Notes: a model not told the origin generated them from the sequence alone. Shown: positions 34,225 to 42,201, counted from the stretch's first letter. The stretch: DNA of 63,540 nt from Gammaproteobacteria bacterium (GCA_019247195.1 JAFAPI010000233.1:1-63540); one strand, 5' to 3'. Translations and numbers: made by a program.

Positions 34225-34805
34225 TGCGGGCCGACGATCGTGGTGCCGTAGTCGTTGCTGGTGTCCGGTGAGGGCGACCAGCCCGGGTCCTGGTCCACGG
34301 CGCGCGGCACGGGTGCCGGGGTCTGCGAGGGCGTGGGACCGTTCTGCGCCGCGAGCGTGCGCGGCAATGACATCGAGCGCACGTAGGCGGCCAGCTCCCA
34401 CAGCTGCGGATCGGGAATCTTGTCCGCCCAGGAGGGCATGCCATTGGGCCGGCCCTCGACGAGGGTCTGGTGGATCTGCTCGAGGCGACTGCCATAGATC
34501 CAGGTGCCATCCATCAGGTCCGGTCCCATGCCGCCGCCGCCGTTGGAGTGGCAACCCGAGCAGTTGAACTGCTGGAACAGCCGCTTGCCGTCGACCACCG
34601 CCTGCGGGTTGTCGTAGTAGGCGAGCGCGCGCGGATCGCGCGGCAGAATCTCGCGATCCACGCCGGGCACGAGCGCGGAGGTACGCACCAGCGGGGCGCC
34701 GGCGACCGGCGGGCCGACGCCGGGCATCGGCGTCTGGGGCGGCTGGCAGGCTGCCAGCGGCAGGAGCAGCAGCAGCCCGGCCTCAATGCGGAAGCGCGAA
34801 CACAT
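34221..34805 (-). CDS. xoxG: Cytochrome c lipoprotein partner of the PQQ dehydrogenase (XoxG-like)
   Basis: 194 residues. The signal ends in a lipobox (LAAC, Cys20), so it is predicted to be lipid-anchored. The single heme site is C82-S-G-C85-H86, with a candidate Met ligand in GRPNGMPSWADK. By position it accepts electrons from the dehydrogenase and passes them on. Its start overlaps the end of the dehydrogenase gene by 23 bases. Confidence 0.88.
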   Translation of the reverse strand: MCSRFRIEAGLLLLLPLAACQPPQTPMPGVGPPVAGAPLVRTSALVPGVDREILPRDPRALAYYDNPQAVVDGKRLFQQFNCSGCHSNGGGGMGPDLMDGTWIYGSRLEQIHQTLVEGRPNGMPSWADKIPDPQLWELAAYVRSMSLPRTLAAQNGPTPSQTPAPVPRAVDQDPGWSPSPDTSNDYGTTIVGPQ

Positions 34806-36651
34806 ACAGCGTGCCTCCGGGGGTGGTGTACTTGGGGAGATCGGCCATCACGTTCACGAAGCCAAGTGCGGCGGATCCGTCGCGCGTATCGACCGGACCG
34901 GAGACCACCGCGCCCGACCAGCCGCCGACGCCCGAGAGCATGGCGATGTACTGGTGCCCGTCGACACCGCGATAGCTGACCGGCTGGCTAATGACGCCGC
35001 TGTCGACCTTGTAACGCCACAGCGCCTGCCCGGTCCGGGCGTCCACCGCCTTGAACCAGCCGTCCATCGTGCCGTAGAAGACCAGCCCGCCGGCGGTCGC
35101 CACCGTGCCGGACCAGATGGGGAAGTTCTCATCGACGACCCACGCCTTGCGCCGGTTGACCGGGTCCCAGGCGGTGAGCTCACCCCGGTGCCCGCCGGGG
35201 CCGGGCTTCATGTGCACGTTGGCGCCGACGTACGGGGTGCCCTCGATGTAGCTCACCTGCAGGTTCAGCCAGTCCATGCAGATGTTCTCGTGCGGAATGT
35301 AGAGCAGGCCGGTCTGCGGACTGAAGCTGCTCGGGTTCCAGTCCTTGGAGCCGGAGGCGGTGGGACAGATGTCCTTCACCTCCTGGTCCATCTTGGTCTC
35401 TTTGTCCGGGTTTACCTCCAGCCGCCCGGACTGCAGGTCCACCCCGCGCGAGGAGTTGACGGGCCCATAGGGATCGGCCGAGAGCACCTGGCCGGTCTTG
35501 CGGTCGATCACGTACACGTAGCCGTTGCGGTCGAGGTGGATCAGCACCTTGCGCATGCTGCCGCCGAAGGGCAGATCGAGCAGCAGCTGCTCGTTGATGC
35601 CGTCGTAGTCGTGCTGGTCGTGCGGACTGAACTGGTAAAACCAGCGCGCGGCGCCGGTGGCCGGGTCGCGCGCGAAGATGCCCGCGGTCCACTTGTTGTC
35701 CCCGGGCCGCTGCTGCGCGTTCCACGGCCCGGGGTTGCCCGTGCCGTGGTAGAGGGTGTCGAGCTCGGCATCGTAGGTGATCCAGCCCCATACGTTGCCG
35801 CCACCGATCTTCCACGCATCGGGTGGCCAGGAGCTGACGCCCAGGTCCTTGCCGCGGTCCATGGCGTAGAACGGGTGGAAGGCCGGCCCGATGAGGACGT
35901 CCGCATCCGGTCCGGTGTTCCAGGCGCGCCACAGCAGCTTGCCGCTCTGCTCATCGAGCGCCGCAATCCAGCCGCGCACGCCCAGCTCGCCGCCGGAGTT
36001 GCCGATATAGACGCGACCCTTGGCCACCAGCGGCGCCATGGTGAGGGTCTCGCCGACGTGAATGTTGCCAAGACGCGTGCGCCACAGGGGGCGTCCGCTC
36101 TTCACGTCCAGCGCGATGGTCTGCCCGTCCAGGGTATTGAAGATGTACTTGCCGTTGCTCACCGTGCCGCCGCGGTTCACCACGTCGCAGCAGGCGACCC
36201 CCTGACTCGCCGGCAGCGGGTTGGGGGCGAAGCGCCACTTGAGGGGCGCGCCGGGCTTGGTGAGATCGAGCGCGTACACGTAGTTCGGGTAGGCGGTGAC
36301 CACGTACAGGGTGTTGTCGGCAATGATCGGCGCGGCCTCCTGCCCCTTGTTCACCCCGAGCGAGAACGAGAAAAGCGGCACGAGGCCCTTGACGTTCTCG
36401 GGCGTGAGCTCGGTCTGGGTGCTGAAGCGGGTCGAGGCGTAGTTCTTGGAGGGCATCGTCCATTGCCCGTCATCGGCCGGCGCGTTGACCGCGCTCGGGG
36501 CGGTTCGACCGGCCTGCGGCGTCGGCGCGGCGAGCGCATGGCCGATCTGCTCGGGCGTGAAGACCTCGCCAGCCGGCACCCCGGGGGGGACGGTCTGGGC
36601 GTGCAGCGCCGGGCACAGGAGCAACAGCAGGGCAACGGTTGGGCGGATCAT
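34783..36651 (-). CDS. xoxF: PQQ-dependent alcohol dehydrogenase, lanthanide-type (XoxF-like)
   Basis: 622 residues with a signal peptide (about 1-19), then an eight-bladed propeller. The vicinal disulfide C154-C155 is in SQGVACCDVVNRG. The active-site segment PHDQHDYDGIN has D348 and D350. The second Asp (D-x-D) is the mark of lanthanide-binding enzymes, whereas calcium enzymes such as MxaF have Ala there. NICMDW near 450 and FPIWSGTVATAGGLVFYGT are further family blocks. The substrate is a primary alcohol, perhaps methanol or longer, but this cannot be read. Followed by XoxG- and XoxJ-like genes. Confidence 0.92.
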   Translation of the reverse strand: MIRPTVALLLLLCPALHAQTVPPGVPAGEVFTPEQIGHALAAPTPQAGRTAPSAVNAPADDGQWTMPSKNYASTRFSTQTELTPENVKGLVPLFSFSLGVNKGQEAAPIIADNTLYVVTAYPNYVYALDLTKPGAPLKWRFAPNPLPASQGVACCDVVNRGGTVSNGKYIFNTLDGQTIALDVKSGRPLWRTRLGNIHVGETLTMAPLVAKGRVYIGNSGGELGVRGWIAALDEQSGKLLWRAWNTGPDADVLIGPAFHPFYAMDRGKDLGVSSWPPDAWKIGGGNVWGWITYDAELDTLYHGTGNPGPWNAQQRPGDNKWTAGIFARDPATGAARWFYQFSPHDQHDYDGINEQLLLDLPFGGSMRKVLIHLDRNGYVYVIDRKTGQVLSADPYGPVNSSRGVDLQSGRLEVNPDKETKMDQEVKDICPTASGSKDWNPSSFSPQTGLLYIPHENICMDWLNLQVSYIEGTPYVGANVHMKPGPGGHRGELTAWDPVNRRKAWVVDENFPIWSGTVATAGGLVFYGTMDGWFKAVDARTGQALWRYKVDSGVISQPVSYRGVDGHQYIAMLSGVGGWSGAVVSGPVDTRDGSAALGFVNVMADLPKYTTPGGTLYVFALPH

Positions 36652-36670
36652 GAGCTCGCTCTTCCAGCAG

Positions 36671-37078
36671 TCATCCAGCGCAGCGCGGCAGCAGCAGCAA
36701 TGCCACGGCGTTCGCGAGCGTGACGAGGGCGAAGCCGCCCCCGAACGCCACGCCCCACAAGGAAAGGAAACACAGCCGCGCGCGCGGATCGTGCGCCCCG
36801 CCCGCCTGCGGCTCGGCCGCCGTCAGCTGATAGCGTTGCCACGCGACCCAGAAGGCCGCGAGCGCGATGAGCACACACACGACGAGCAGCAGCGCCAGGG
36901 CGCCGCCGGTCCAGGGCGTGCCCGGCAGCGGCGCGAGCAGGCGCTGAGTATGGGGAAAGCACGGCCGGCTGGCCCAGGCGTAACCGAGGTTCAGCTGAGC
37001 GAACCAGGCGGCCGGTCCGCCCCAGAGCGCGAAGGCGCCCGCGAGCCGGCCCTGCGGCGCCGCCACGGGCACGTTCAT
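36671..37078 (-). CDS. Small membrane protein of the oxidase operon
   Basis: 135 residues with three hydrophobic spans (LAGAFALWGGPAAWFAQLNL, LALLLVVCVLIALAAFWVAW, and FLSLWGVAFGGGFALVTLAN). It overlaps the subunit III gene by 4 bases (ATGA) and lies 19 bases before the dehydrogenase gene. It could be an extra subunit III-like or accessory protein of the oxidase. No family recognised with confidence. Confidence 0.65.
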   Translation of the reverse strand: MNVPVAAPQGRLAGAFALWGGPAAWFAQLNLGYAWASRPCFPHTQRLLAPLPGTPWTGGALALLLVVCVLIALAAFWVAWQRYQLTAAEPQAGGAHDPRARLCFLSLWGVAFGGGFALVTLANAVALLLLPRCAG

Positions 37079-37686
37079 CGGCCGAACCCCAGGTAGGGGG
37101 TGAGGTAATAGGTGGCGAAAACGAAGAGCCACACGACGTCCACGAAATGCCAGTACAACACTCCGGCGGACACCGACAGCCGGCGCCGCGGACTGAAGTA
37201 GTCGAGCGCGGTCCACAGCAGGATTACCCCGAGCACGGCCACGCCCACCAGCACGTGCGCCATATGGAATCCGGTAGTGGCGAAGTACAGGGAGGCGTAG
37301 CTCGAGTCTCCGAGCCGAAAGGGCTTGGCGTGCCATTCGTAGAACTGCACCGCGGCGAACACCGTGCCCATGATGAACGTCAGCGCAAAACCGAGCAGCG
37401 CCTGTCCGCGCGCGCGCTGCAGCACCCCGTGCTCAGCCCACCACGCGACGAGGCTCGAGGCAAGCAGCAGCAGCGTGTTGGGCAGGGCCAGGTGCAGCGG
37501 CGGGTGCGGCTCGAGCACCCAGCCAGGACCCGCCGCGGCACCGAGGTAGTAATAGGCAAAGAGCAGGTACGCGAACAGCGCACCCTCGCTCGCGATCAGC
37601 GTCGCCACTCCCCACCAGCCCAGGCCGCGGCGCCCAACCGGCCCCACAGGCAGGCTCTGCGGACGGGCCACAGCCACCTCAGCCAT
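37075..37686 (-). CDS. ctaE: Cytochrome c oxidase subunit III
   Basis: 203 residues with about five spans; ASEGALFAYLLFAYYYLGAA, FYEWHAKPF, and TGFHMAHVLVGVAVLG are family blocks, and VLYWHFVDVVWLFVFATYYL is near the C-terminus. It is a short form lacking two N-terminal helices. Its ATG lies 8 bases inside the end of the subunit I gene. Confidence 0.92.
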   Translation of the reverse strand: MAEVAVARPQSLPVGPVGRRGLGWWGVATLIASEGALFAYLLFAYYYLGAAAGPGWVLEPHPPLHLALPNTLLLLASSLVAWWAEHGVLQRARGQALLGFALTFIMGTVFAAVQFYEWHAKPFRLGDSSYASLYFATTGFHMAHVLVGVAVLGVILLWTALDYFSPRRRLSVSAGVLYWHFVDVVWLFVFATYYLTPYLGFGR

Positions 37687-39619
37687 GCGCCGGCTCCCGC
37701 TCGCCCATCTCCGCGCGCGGCCAGAGCCAAACGAGCAGCGCGACGGCGCACAGCAGCGCCCCGATCGCAAACAGCCAGCCGCTCAGGCGCAGCATTGCGA
37801 CAAAGACCAGCGTGAGTCCCACGGCGAGCACGAGCGGCGCGCTCGTGTCCTCGGGCATCTCCAGGATCATGTCCGGCCGCGCGTCCACCGGGGTCGTGCC
37901 CAGGGTCTCGCGGCGCTGCTCGAGCAGCAGCCCTTCCTTCAGCGAGGAGTGCGCACCGGGCTCACCGAGGCGCTCCTCCCAGAGGGGGTGACGCGAGGTC
38001 ACCGTCGGGATGACCGCGAAGTTGTAGGGCGGCGGTGGCGAGGAGACCGACCATTCCAGCGTCGGCGCATCCCACGGATTGGCGCCGGCCCTGGCCCCGC
38101 GGCGCAGACTCAGCACGACGTTGGCGATGAGGAGCAGCACGCCGAGTGCGAAGAGGAATGCTCCCACCGTGGTGATGAGGTTCAGTGTCGTCCAGCCCAT
38201 GTCGGGCGCGTAGGTGTAGACCCGGCGTGGCATGCCGAACAGTCCGGTGAGGTGCATGGGCAGGAAGCCGAGGTTGAAGCCGATGAACAGGGTCCAGAAA
38301 TTCCAGCGGCCGAGGCGCTCATCGAGGAGTCGCCCGGTGAACTTCGGGAACCAGAAGTACACCGCGCCGATGACCGGGAATACATTGATGCCGATCAGCA
38401 CGTAGTGCAGGTGGGCGACCACGAAGTAGGTGTCGGTGAGCTGCCAGTCGACCGGGACGCTCGCGGTCATGAAGCCGGACACTCCGCCGATGACGAACAG
38501 CAGGATCATCGAGGCGAAAAAGAGAAAGGCCGTGGTGATGACCGGGCGCCCGTACCAGATGGTCGCCAGCCAGGCAAACACCGTGAGGGCCGAGGGCACG
38601 GTGATGAGAATGGAAGCGCCGGAGAAAAACGACATGCCGAGCCCCGGCAGCCCGGTGGCGAACATGTGGTGCACCCACACGCCGAATCCCAGCACCATGG
38701 TCGCCACCGTGGCCGCCGCCACCAGCGCATACGCGACGAGGGGCCGCCGGCAGAACACCGGCAGCCCGTCCGAGACCATCCCCATCGCCGGCAGCACGAT
38801 GGCGTACACCCAGGGGTGGCCGAAGATCCAGAACAGGTGCTGCCACAGCAGGTGGTGACCACCGAAGGCCGGGTCGTAGAAATGGGTACCGAACTGGCGA
38901 TCGCACCACAGCAGGAAGAACGCCAGGCTGACCGAGGGCACGACGATGAGGTTGGCCACGTTCGCGGTGAGCGTGCCCCACACCAGGATCGGTACGCGGT
39001 TGAGGGACATGCCGGGGGCGCGGGTGCGGAAGGCCGTGACGATGAAGTTGGCGGCGCCCACCGTGGTGGAGATGCCTAGCAAGATCATGCCCAGCGAGTA
39101 GTAATCCTCGTTGGGACCCGGGTTGTAGTCGCGCAGCGCATACGGGGTGTAGTTGAACCAGCCGTCGTTCGGGCCGTGACCGGTGAGAAATCCCGCGTAA
39201 AGGAACAGCCCGCTGGCGAGATAGATCCAGTAGCTCAGCGCATTGAGGCGCGGGAAGGCCATATCGCGGCTGCCCAGCACGAGCGGCCACAGATAGTTGG
39301 AGAAGCCCGAGAGGATCGGCGAGGCGTAGAGGAAGATCAGCGTCACGCCGTGCATGGTGAACAGCTGATCGTATTGTTCCGGATTGAGCACCCGCAGTTC
39401 CGGCCCGGCGAGCTGCAGTCGCATCAGCAGCGCCTCGAGGCCTCCGATGAGCAGGAAGATGAAGGCGGTGATGATGTAGCGCAGGCCGATCTTCTTGTGA
39501 TCGACGGTGGTGATGAAGCCCTTCAGCCCCGGCGGTGATTCCCACAGAGTGGCGAGGCGCACGGCGTGGGCCCCGCTCACGTGGCCGACGAGAGGCGTGC
39601 GGGCGTCCGCGACCCTCAT
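37679..39619 (-). CDS. ctaD: Cytochrome c oxidase subunit I (unusual HPWVY site)
   Basis: 646 residues with the 12-helix heme-copper core. The heme ligand H90 is in FTMHGVTLIF, the CuB histidine region is FGHPWVYAIVLPAMG (H268, Y272), and VHHMFATGLPGLGMSFFSG follows. The usual Glu of HPEVY is Trp at 270. After residue 490 a C-terminal extension with two or more extra spans is present, like caa3-type enzymes. It overlaps the start of subunit III by 8 bases and the end of subunit II by 4. Confidence 0.95.
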   Translation of the reverse strand: MRVADARTPLVGHVSGAHAVRLATLWESPPGLKGFITTVDHKKIGLRYIITAFIFLLIGGLEALLMRLQLAGPELRVLNPEQYDQLFTMHGVTLIFLYASPILSGFSNYLWPLVLGSRDMAFPRLNALSYWIYLASGLFLYAGFLTGHGPNDGWFNYTPYALRDYNPGPNEDYYSLGMILLGISTTVGAANFIVTAFRTRAPGMSLNRVPILVWGTLTANVANLIVVPSVSLAFFLLWCDRQFGTHFYDPAFGGHHLLWQHLFWIFGHPWVYAIVLPAMGMVSDGLPVFCRRPLVAYALVAAATVATMVLGFGVWVHHMFATGLPGLGMSFFSGASILITVPSALTVFAWLATIWYGRPVITTAFLFFASMILLFVIGGVSGFMTASVPVDWQLTDTYFVVAHLHYVLIGINVFPVIGAVYFWFPKFTGRLLDERLGRWNFWTLFIGFNLGFLPMHLTGLFGMPRRVYTYAPDMGWTTLNLITTVGAFLFALGVLLLIANVVLSLRRGARAGANPWDAPTLEWSVSSPPPPYNFAVIPTVTSRHPLWEERLGEPGAHSSLKEGLLLEQRRETLGTTPVDARPDMILEMPEDTSAPLVLAVGLTLVFVAMLRLSGWLFAIGALLCAVALLVWLWPRAEMGEREPAHG

Positions 39620-40575
39620 TGCAGCTTCTCCAGGTAGGCCACCACGTCGTTCAGTTCCGCGACGCTCAATCCCTGGTTAGGCATCAGGCAACCGGGCTTG
39701 AGTCCCTGTGGATTCTCGATCCAGCCGCCGAGGGCACCGGCCCCGTTGGTCAGCACCGCCGCGCCGATCAGGTGGCGGCCGGCCAGATGCGACAGGTCCG
39801 GGGCACTGCGCGCTCCGGCGGTGGTACCGCGCACCGCATGGCAGCTGCCGCAGCGGAACTCGAGCAGCGCCCGGCCGTGCCGCTCCGCATCACTCACCGC
39901 CTGGGGCGCCGGCTGCAGCTGCCGGGCGCGCCAGCGTGCAAACTCGGCGGGCGGGTCGGCGATGATTTCCAGCCCCATGTGCGCGTGCTGCCAGCCACAG
40001 TACTCAGTGCACTGGCCGCGGTAGTGACCCGCCCGCCGCGCCTGTATCCAGCCGAGATTGGTCTGCCCGGGGATGGTGTCCGTCTTGCCCGTGAGCTTGG
40101 GCACCCAGAAGCTGTGGATCACGTCCGCCGCGTGGAGGCGCACGAGCACCGGCGCGCCGACCGGGATGTGGATCTCGTTGGCGGTGGTGAAGGTATTCGC
40201 TGCCTCATCGGCCGCATAGGTGACTTCCCACCACCACTGGTGCCCGGTGATGTCCAGCACCAGTGCGGGCCGGCCGGCGGGAGTCGAGGCGGCGCCGAGG
40301 GCGACCACGGTCCACACCAGCGCCACCAGCAGCGGCACCAGCGAAATGCCCACTCCAACCCGGATCCAGCTCAGGCCGCTCGCCCCGCGCTGCGGGGGCA
40401 CGGTGGTGAGATCCGTGACGCGCGCGGCCGCGCGCCGCACACCCTGCCACAGCAGCGCGCCGATCACGACGCACACCACCACCGAGACGATCAGCGTGTA
40501 CCACGTCAGGGGCAGGATGATGTCAGCCCGCGCGCCGCTGGCACTGAGATAGCCGAGCGGTGGCGGGGTACTCAT
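39616..40575 (-). CDS. ctaC: Cytochrome c oxidase subunit II with fused cytochrome c
   Basis: 319 residues. Two N-terminal spans, then the CuA domain with H154, C189, E191, C193, H197 and M200 (QCTEYCGWQHAHMG). A C-terminal cytochrome c domain has C242-G-S-C245-H246 and a Met in CLMPNQGL. The fused heme makes this a caa3-type enzyme that can accept electrons from a periplasmic carrier. Overlaps subunit I by 4 bases (ATGA). Confidence 0.95.
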   Translation of the reverse strand: MSTPPPLGYLSASGARADIILPLTWYTLIVSVVVCVVIGALLWQGVRRAAARVTDLTTVPPQRGASGLSWIRVGVGISLVPLLVALVWTVVALGAASTPAGRPALVLDITGHQWWWEVTYAADEAANTFTTANEIHIPVGAPVLVRLHAADVIHSFWVPKLTGKTDTIPGQTNLGWIQARRAGHYRGQCTEYCGWQHAHMGLEIIADPPAEFARWRARQLQPAPQAVSDAERHGRALLEFRCGSCHAVRGTTAGARSAPDLSHLAGRHLIGAAVLTNGAGALGGWIENPQGLKPGCLMPNQGLSVAELNDVVAYLEKLQ

Positions 40576-41318
40576 GTGGCCGGCGGCGCATCGAGCGTAC
40601 GACGCAGGCGATCCAGCGCGCGCAGCGCGACCCACAGGAACAGCGCGATTCCCGGCACCCACATGAGCACGCCGCCGAGCTGCTGATCCATGAGGGGCGC
40701 GAGTCCCCACGCCTGAGTACTCGTCAGGTGGGCAAAGAACAGCGGATGTTGCGCGCAGGTCAGTACCGCGCCGAGCAATCCCATCTGCATCGAGCTCGCC
40801 GTTCCTGCCGCCATCGCGTCGAGACTCAGCTCGGCACCGCCGTGCAGGAGTTCGCGCCACAGACCGAGCGCGCTGCCGAACACGGTCACGTGCATCGCCC
40901 AATAAGCCAGCGTGGAGCTGAACGTCGCATCGTACGGACGCGGCATGTGCCAGAACCACAGCGCCAGCAGAAAGGCGAGTGCGGCGCCCCACAGGCGCAG
41001 GCGGCCGCCGCGGTGCGGCGGCGCCGGCAGGCTGAGCGCGAGCAGCGGTGCGGCACATAGGACCAGCACCATGTGCTGGGCGATGCGTGCGGCAAAGAGC
41101 GCCACCGACAGCGCGCAGAGCGGCGAGAGCAGTGCCGCGGCGGTGACCAACCAGCCGGCGGCGGCAACCGGACGCAGCGCCCGCGCCGTGAGGCGCAGGT
41201 GCACGGCCCCGAGCGCGAGCAGCGCACCGATCAGCACCGGGTCCAGGTTGAAGCGGCTGATGAGCGTGCCGGGCACGGGCGGCAGCCCGCAGTACGGCAG
41301 CGCGGCACCCACCACCAC
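40572..41318 (-). CDS. ctaG: Cytochrome c oxidase assembly factor CtaG (caa3 type)
   Basis: About 248 residues with about seven membrane spans. Blocks include ARIAQHMVLVLCAAPLLALS, LALWFWHMPRPYDATF and MDQQLGGVLMWVPG. This membrane family is needed for copper/heme assembly of caa3 oxidases and differs from the soluble Cox11-type CtaG. The start is uncertain; a GTG at 41318 is chosen, 7 bases after the preceding stop. The stop overlaps the subunit II ATG by 4 bases. Confidence 0.88.
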   Translation of the reverse strand: MVVGAALPYCGLPPVPGTLISRFNLDPVLIGALLALGAVHLRLTARALRPVAAAGWLVTAAALLSPLCALSVALFAARIAQHMVLVLCAAPLLALSLPAPPHRGGRLRLWGAALAFLLALWFWHMPRPYDATFSSTLAYWAMHVTVFGSALGLWRELLHGGAELSLDAMAAGTASSMQMGLLGAVLTCAQHPLFFAHLTSTQAWGLAPLMDQQLGGVLMWVPGIALFLWVALRALDRLRRTLDAPPAT

Positions 41319-41325
41319 GTCAGCC

Positions 41326-41763
41326 TCAGCTCTTGCGGGGCGTACCGTCCGCCACGAAGGCCTCGAGCGCGGCCTCGACGACCTCCTGGTCCTGGTCGAC
41401 CGTGCCGCCGCTCGCCCCGACCGCGCCCACGACCGTGTCACCGCTTTTGATGGGCAGGCCGCCGGCGAAGATCACCACGCGCTCGTGGTTGGTCGTATGG
41501 ATGCCGAACAGGGGTTTATGCGCGGCCGCCATCTTGCCCAGCTCCTCGGTGGACATCTCGAACGCCCGGGCGGTCCACGCCTTGTCGATGGAGATGTCGA
41601 TGCTGCCGAGCCAGGCACCGTCCATGCGGGCATGGGCGACCAGGTTGCCGCCGGCGTCAACGACGGCGAGGTTGTAGGGAATGCCGAGTTCCTCGGCCTT
41701 GCGCTCGCCCGCCTCGATAATGCGTCGCGCGTCGCGCAGACCGACCGAAGTGATCTGTTGCAT
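41326..41763 (-). CDS. GlcG/HbpS family heme-binding-type protein
   Basis: 145 residues. The Pfam GlcG/HbpS pattern is clear: AERKAEELG-like opening helix, LAVVDAGGNLVAHARMDGAW, then GGLPIKSGDTVVGAVGASGG. The family includes heme-binding HbpS and unknown proteins of PQQ alcohol-dehydrogenase loci. As the first gene of the operon it may bind heme or a cofactor, but it has no signal peptide. ATG start. Confidence 0.88.
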   Translation of the reverse strand: MQQITSVGLRDARRIIEAGERKAEELGIPYNLAVVDAGGNLVAHARMDGAWLGSIDISIDKAWTARAFEMSTEELGKMAAAHKPLFGIHTTNHERVVIFAGGLPIKSGDTVVGAVGASGGTVDQDQEVVEAALEAFVADGTPRKS

Positions 41764-41778
41764 GCTCGTCTGCCCCCA

Positions 41779-41825
41779 TGTGTCTCGGATCAGACACAGG
41801 GTGCCATCGCCTGACCTACTCAGGC
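41779..41825. promoter_or_regulatory. Two inverted repeats upstream of the oxidase/dehydrogenase operon
   Basis: TGTGTCT-CGGATC-AGACACA at 41779-41798 (7-base arms) and GCCTGA-CCTAC-TCAGGC at 41809-41825 (6-base arms). They lie 16 and 46 bases upstream of the first ATG of the operon (41763). Arms of 6-7 bases with 5-6 base spacers fit dimeric repressor or activator sites. Alternatively, the second could be a terminator of the DUF3309 gene. No factor could be named. Confidence 0.4.
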
Positions 41826-41887
41826 TGTCAGAATTACGGCGGAGGACGGGTAGTCCGCCGGCCGCAGGGAGGCCGTGCAGCTCGCGC

Positions 41888-42040
41888 TCAGATCGCGCGC
41901 ATCAACCACAGCACCAACAAGACCAACAGCACCAGGCCGATGCCGCCGCTCGGGTAATAGCCCCAGCCGGTGCTGTAAGGCCATGCGGGGAGCGCGCCGA
42001 TCAGCAGCAGCACGAGGACGATGAGCAGGATGGTAATCAT
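41888..42040 (-). CDS. DUF3309 small membrane protein
   Basis: 50 residues: MITILLIVLVLLLIGALPAW, then PYSTGWGYYPSGGIGLVLLL and VLWLMRAI. Matches the DUF3309 family of two-span peptides, commonly upregulated in stress. AGGAGTGACACC precedes the ATG. Confidence 0.9.
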   Translation of the reverse strand: MITILLIVLVLLLIGALPAWPYSTGWGYYPSGGIGLVLLVLLVLWLMRAI

Positions 42041-42134
42041 GGTGTCACTCCTTCAGCCGGCGACCGGCGGCGCGACGAGGCGCTCAAGGCAAAGCTAGCC
42101 TGTCCACGGCCGAGCTTTCTGTAGGTTGGGCAGT

Positions 42135-42163
42135 TCAAGGCGCGTCAGACACGCCTGCCTTGA
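42135..42163. repeat. Inverted repeat, hairpin 1 upstream of DUF4142
   Basis: TCAAGGC-GCGT, loop CAGAC, then ACGC-CT-GCCTTGA: 11 base pairs interrupted by a two-base bulge. It may be the terminator of an RNA or a regulatory stem. Confidence 0.4.
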
Positions 42164-42180
42164 GGACGAGTGGTGTTGGT

Positions 42181-42201
42181 TGTTGGTTGGCGCAACCAAC
42201 A
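42181..42201. repeat. Perfect inverted repeat, hairpin 2 upstream of DUF4142
   Basis: TGTTGGTTG, loop GCG, CAACCAACA: nine perfect base pairs, preceded by another GTTGGT copy. It lies 127 bases upstream of the DUF4142 ATG. Role unknown. Confidence 0.5.

Noticed and set aside
34786-36723. A long open frame on the plus strand opposite the PQQ dehydrogenase
   Set aside because: Antisense to a clear PQQ dehydrogenase and rich in Arg, Ala, Gly, His and Val as expected of a chance frame in GC-rich DNA.
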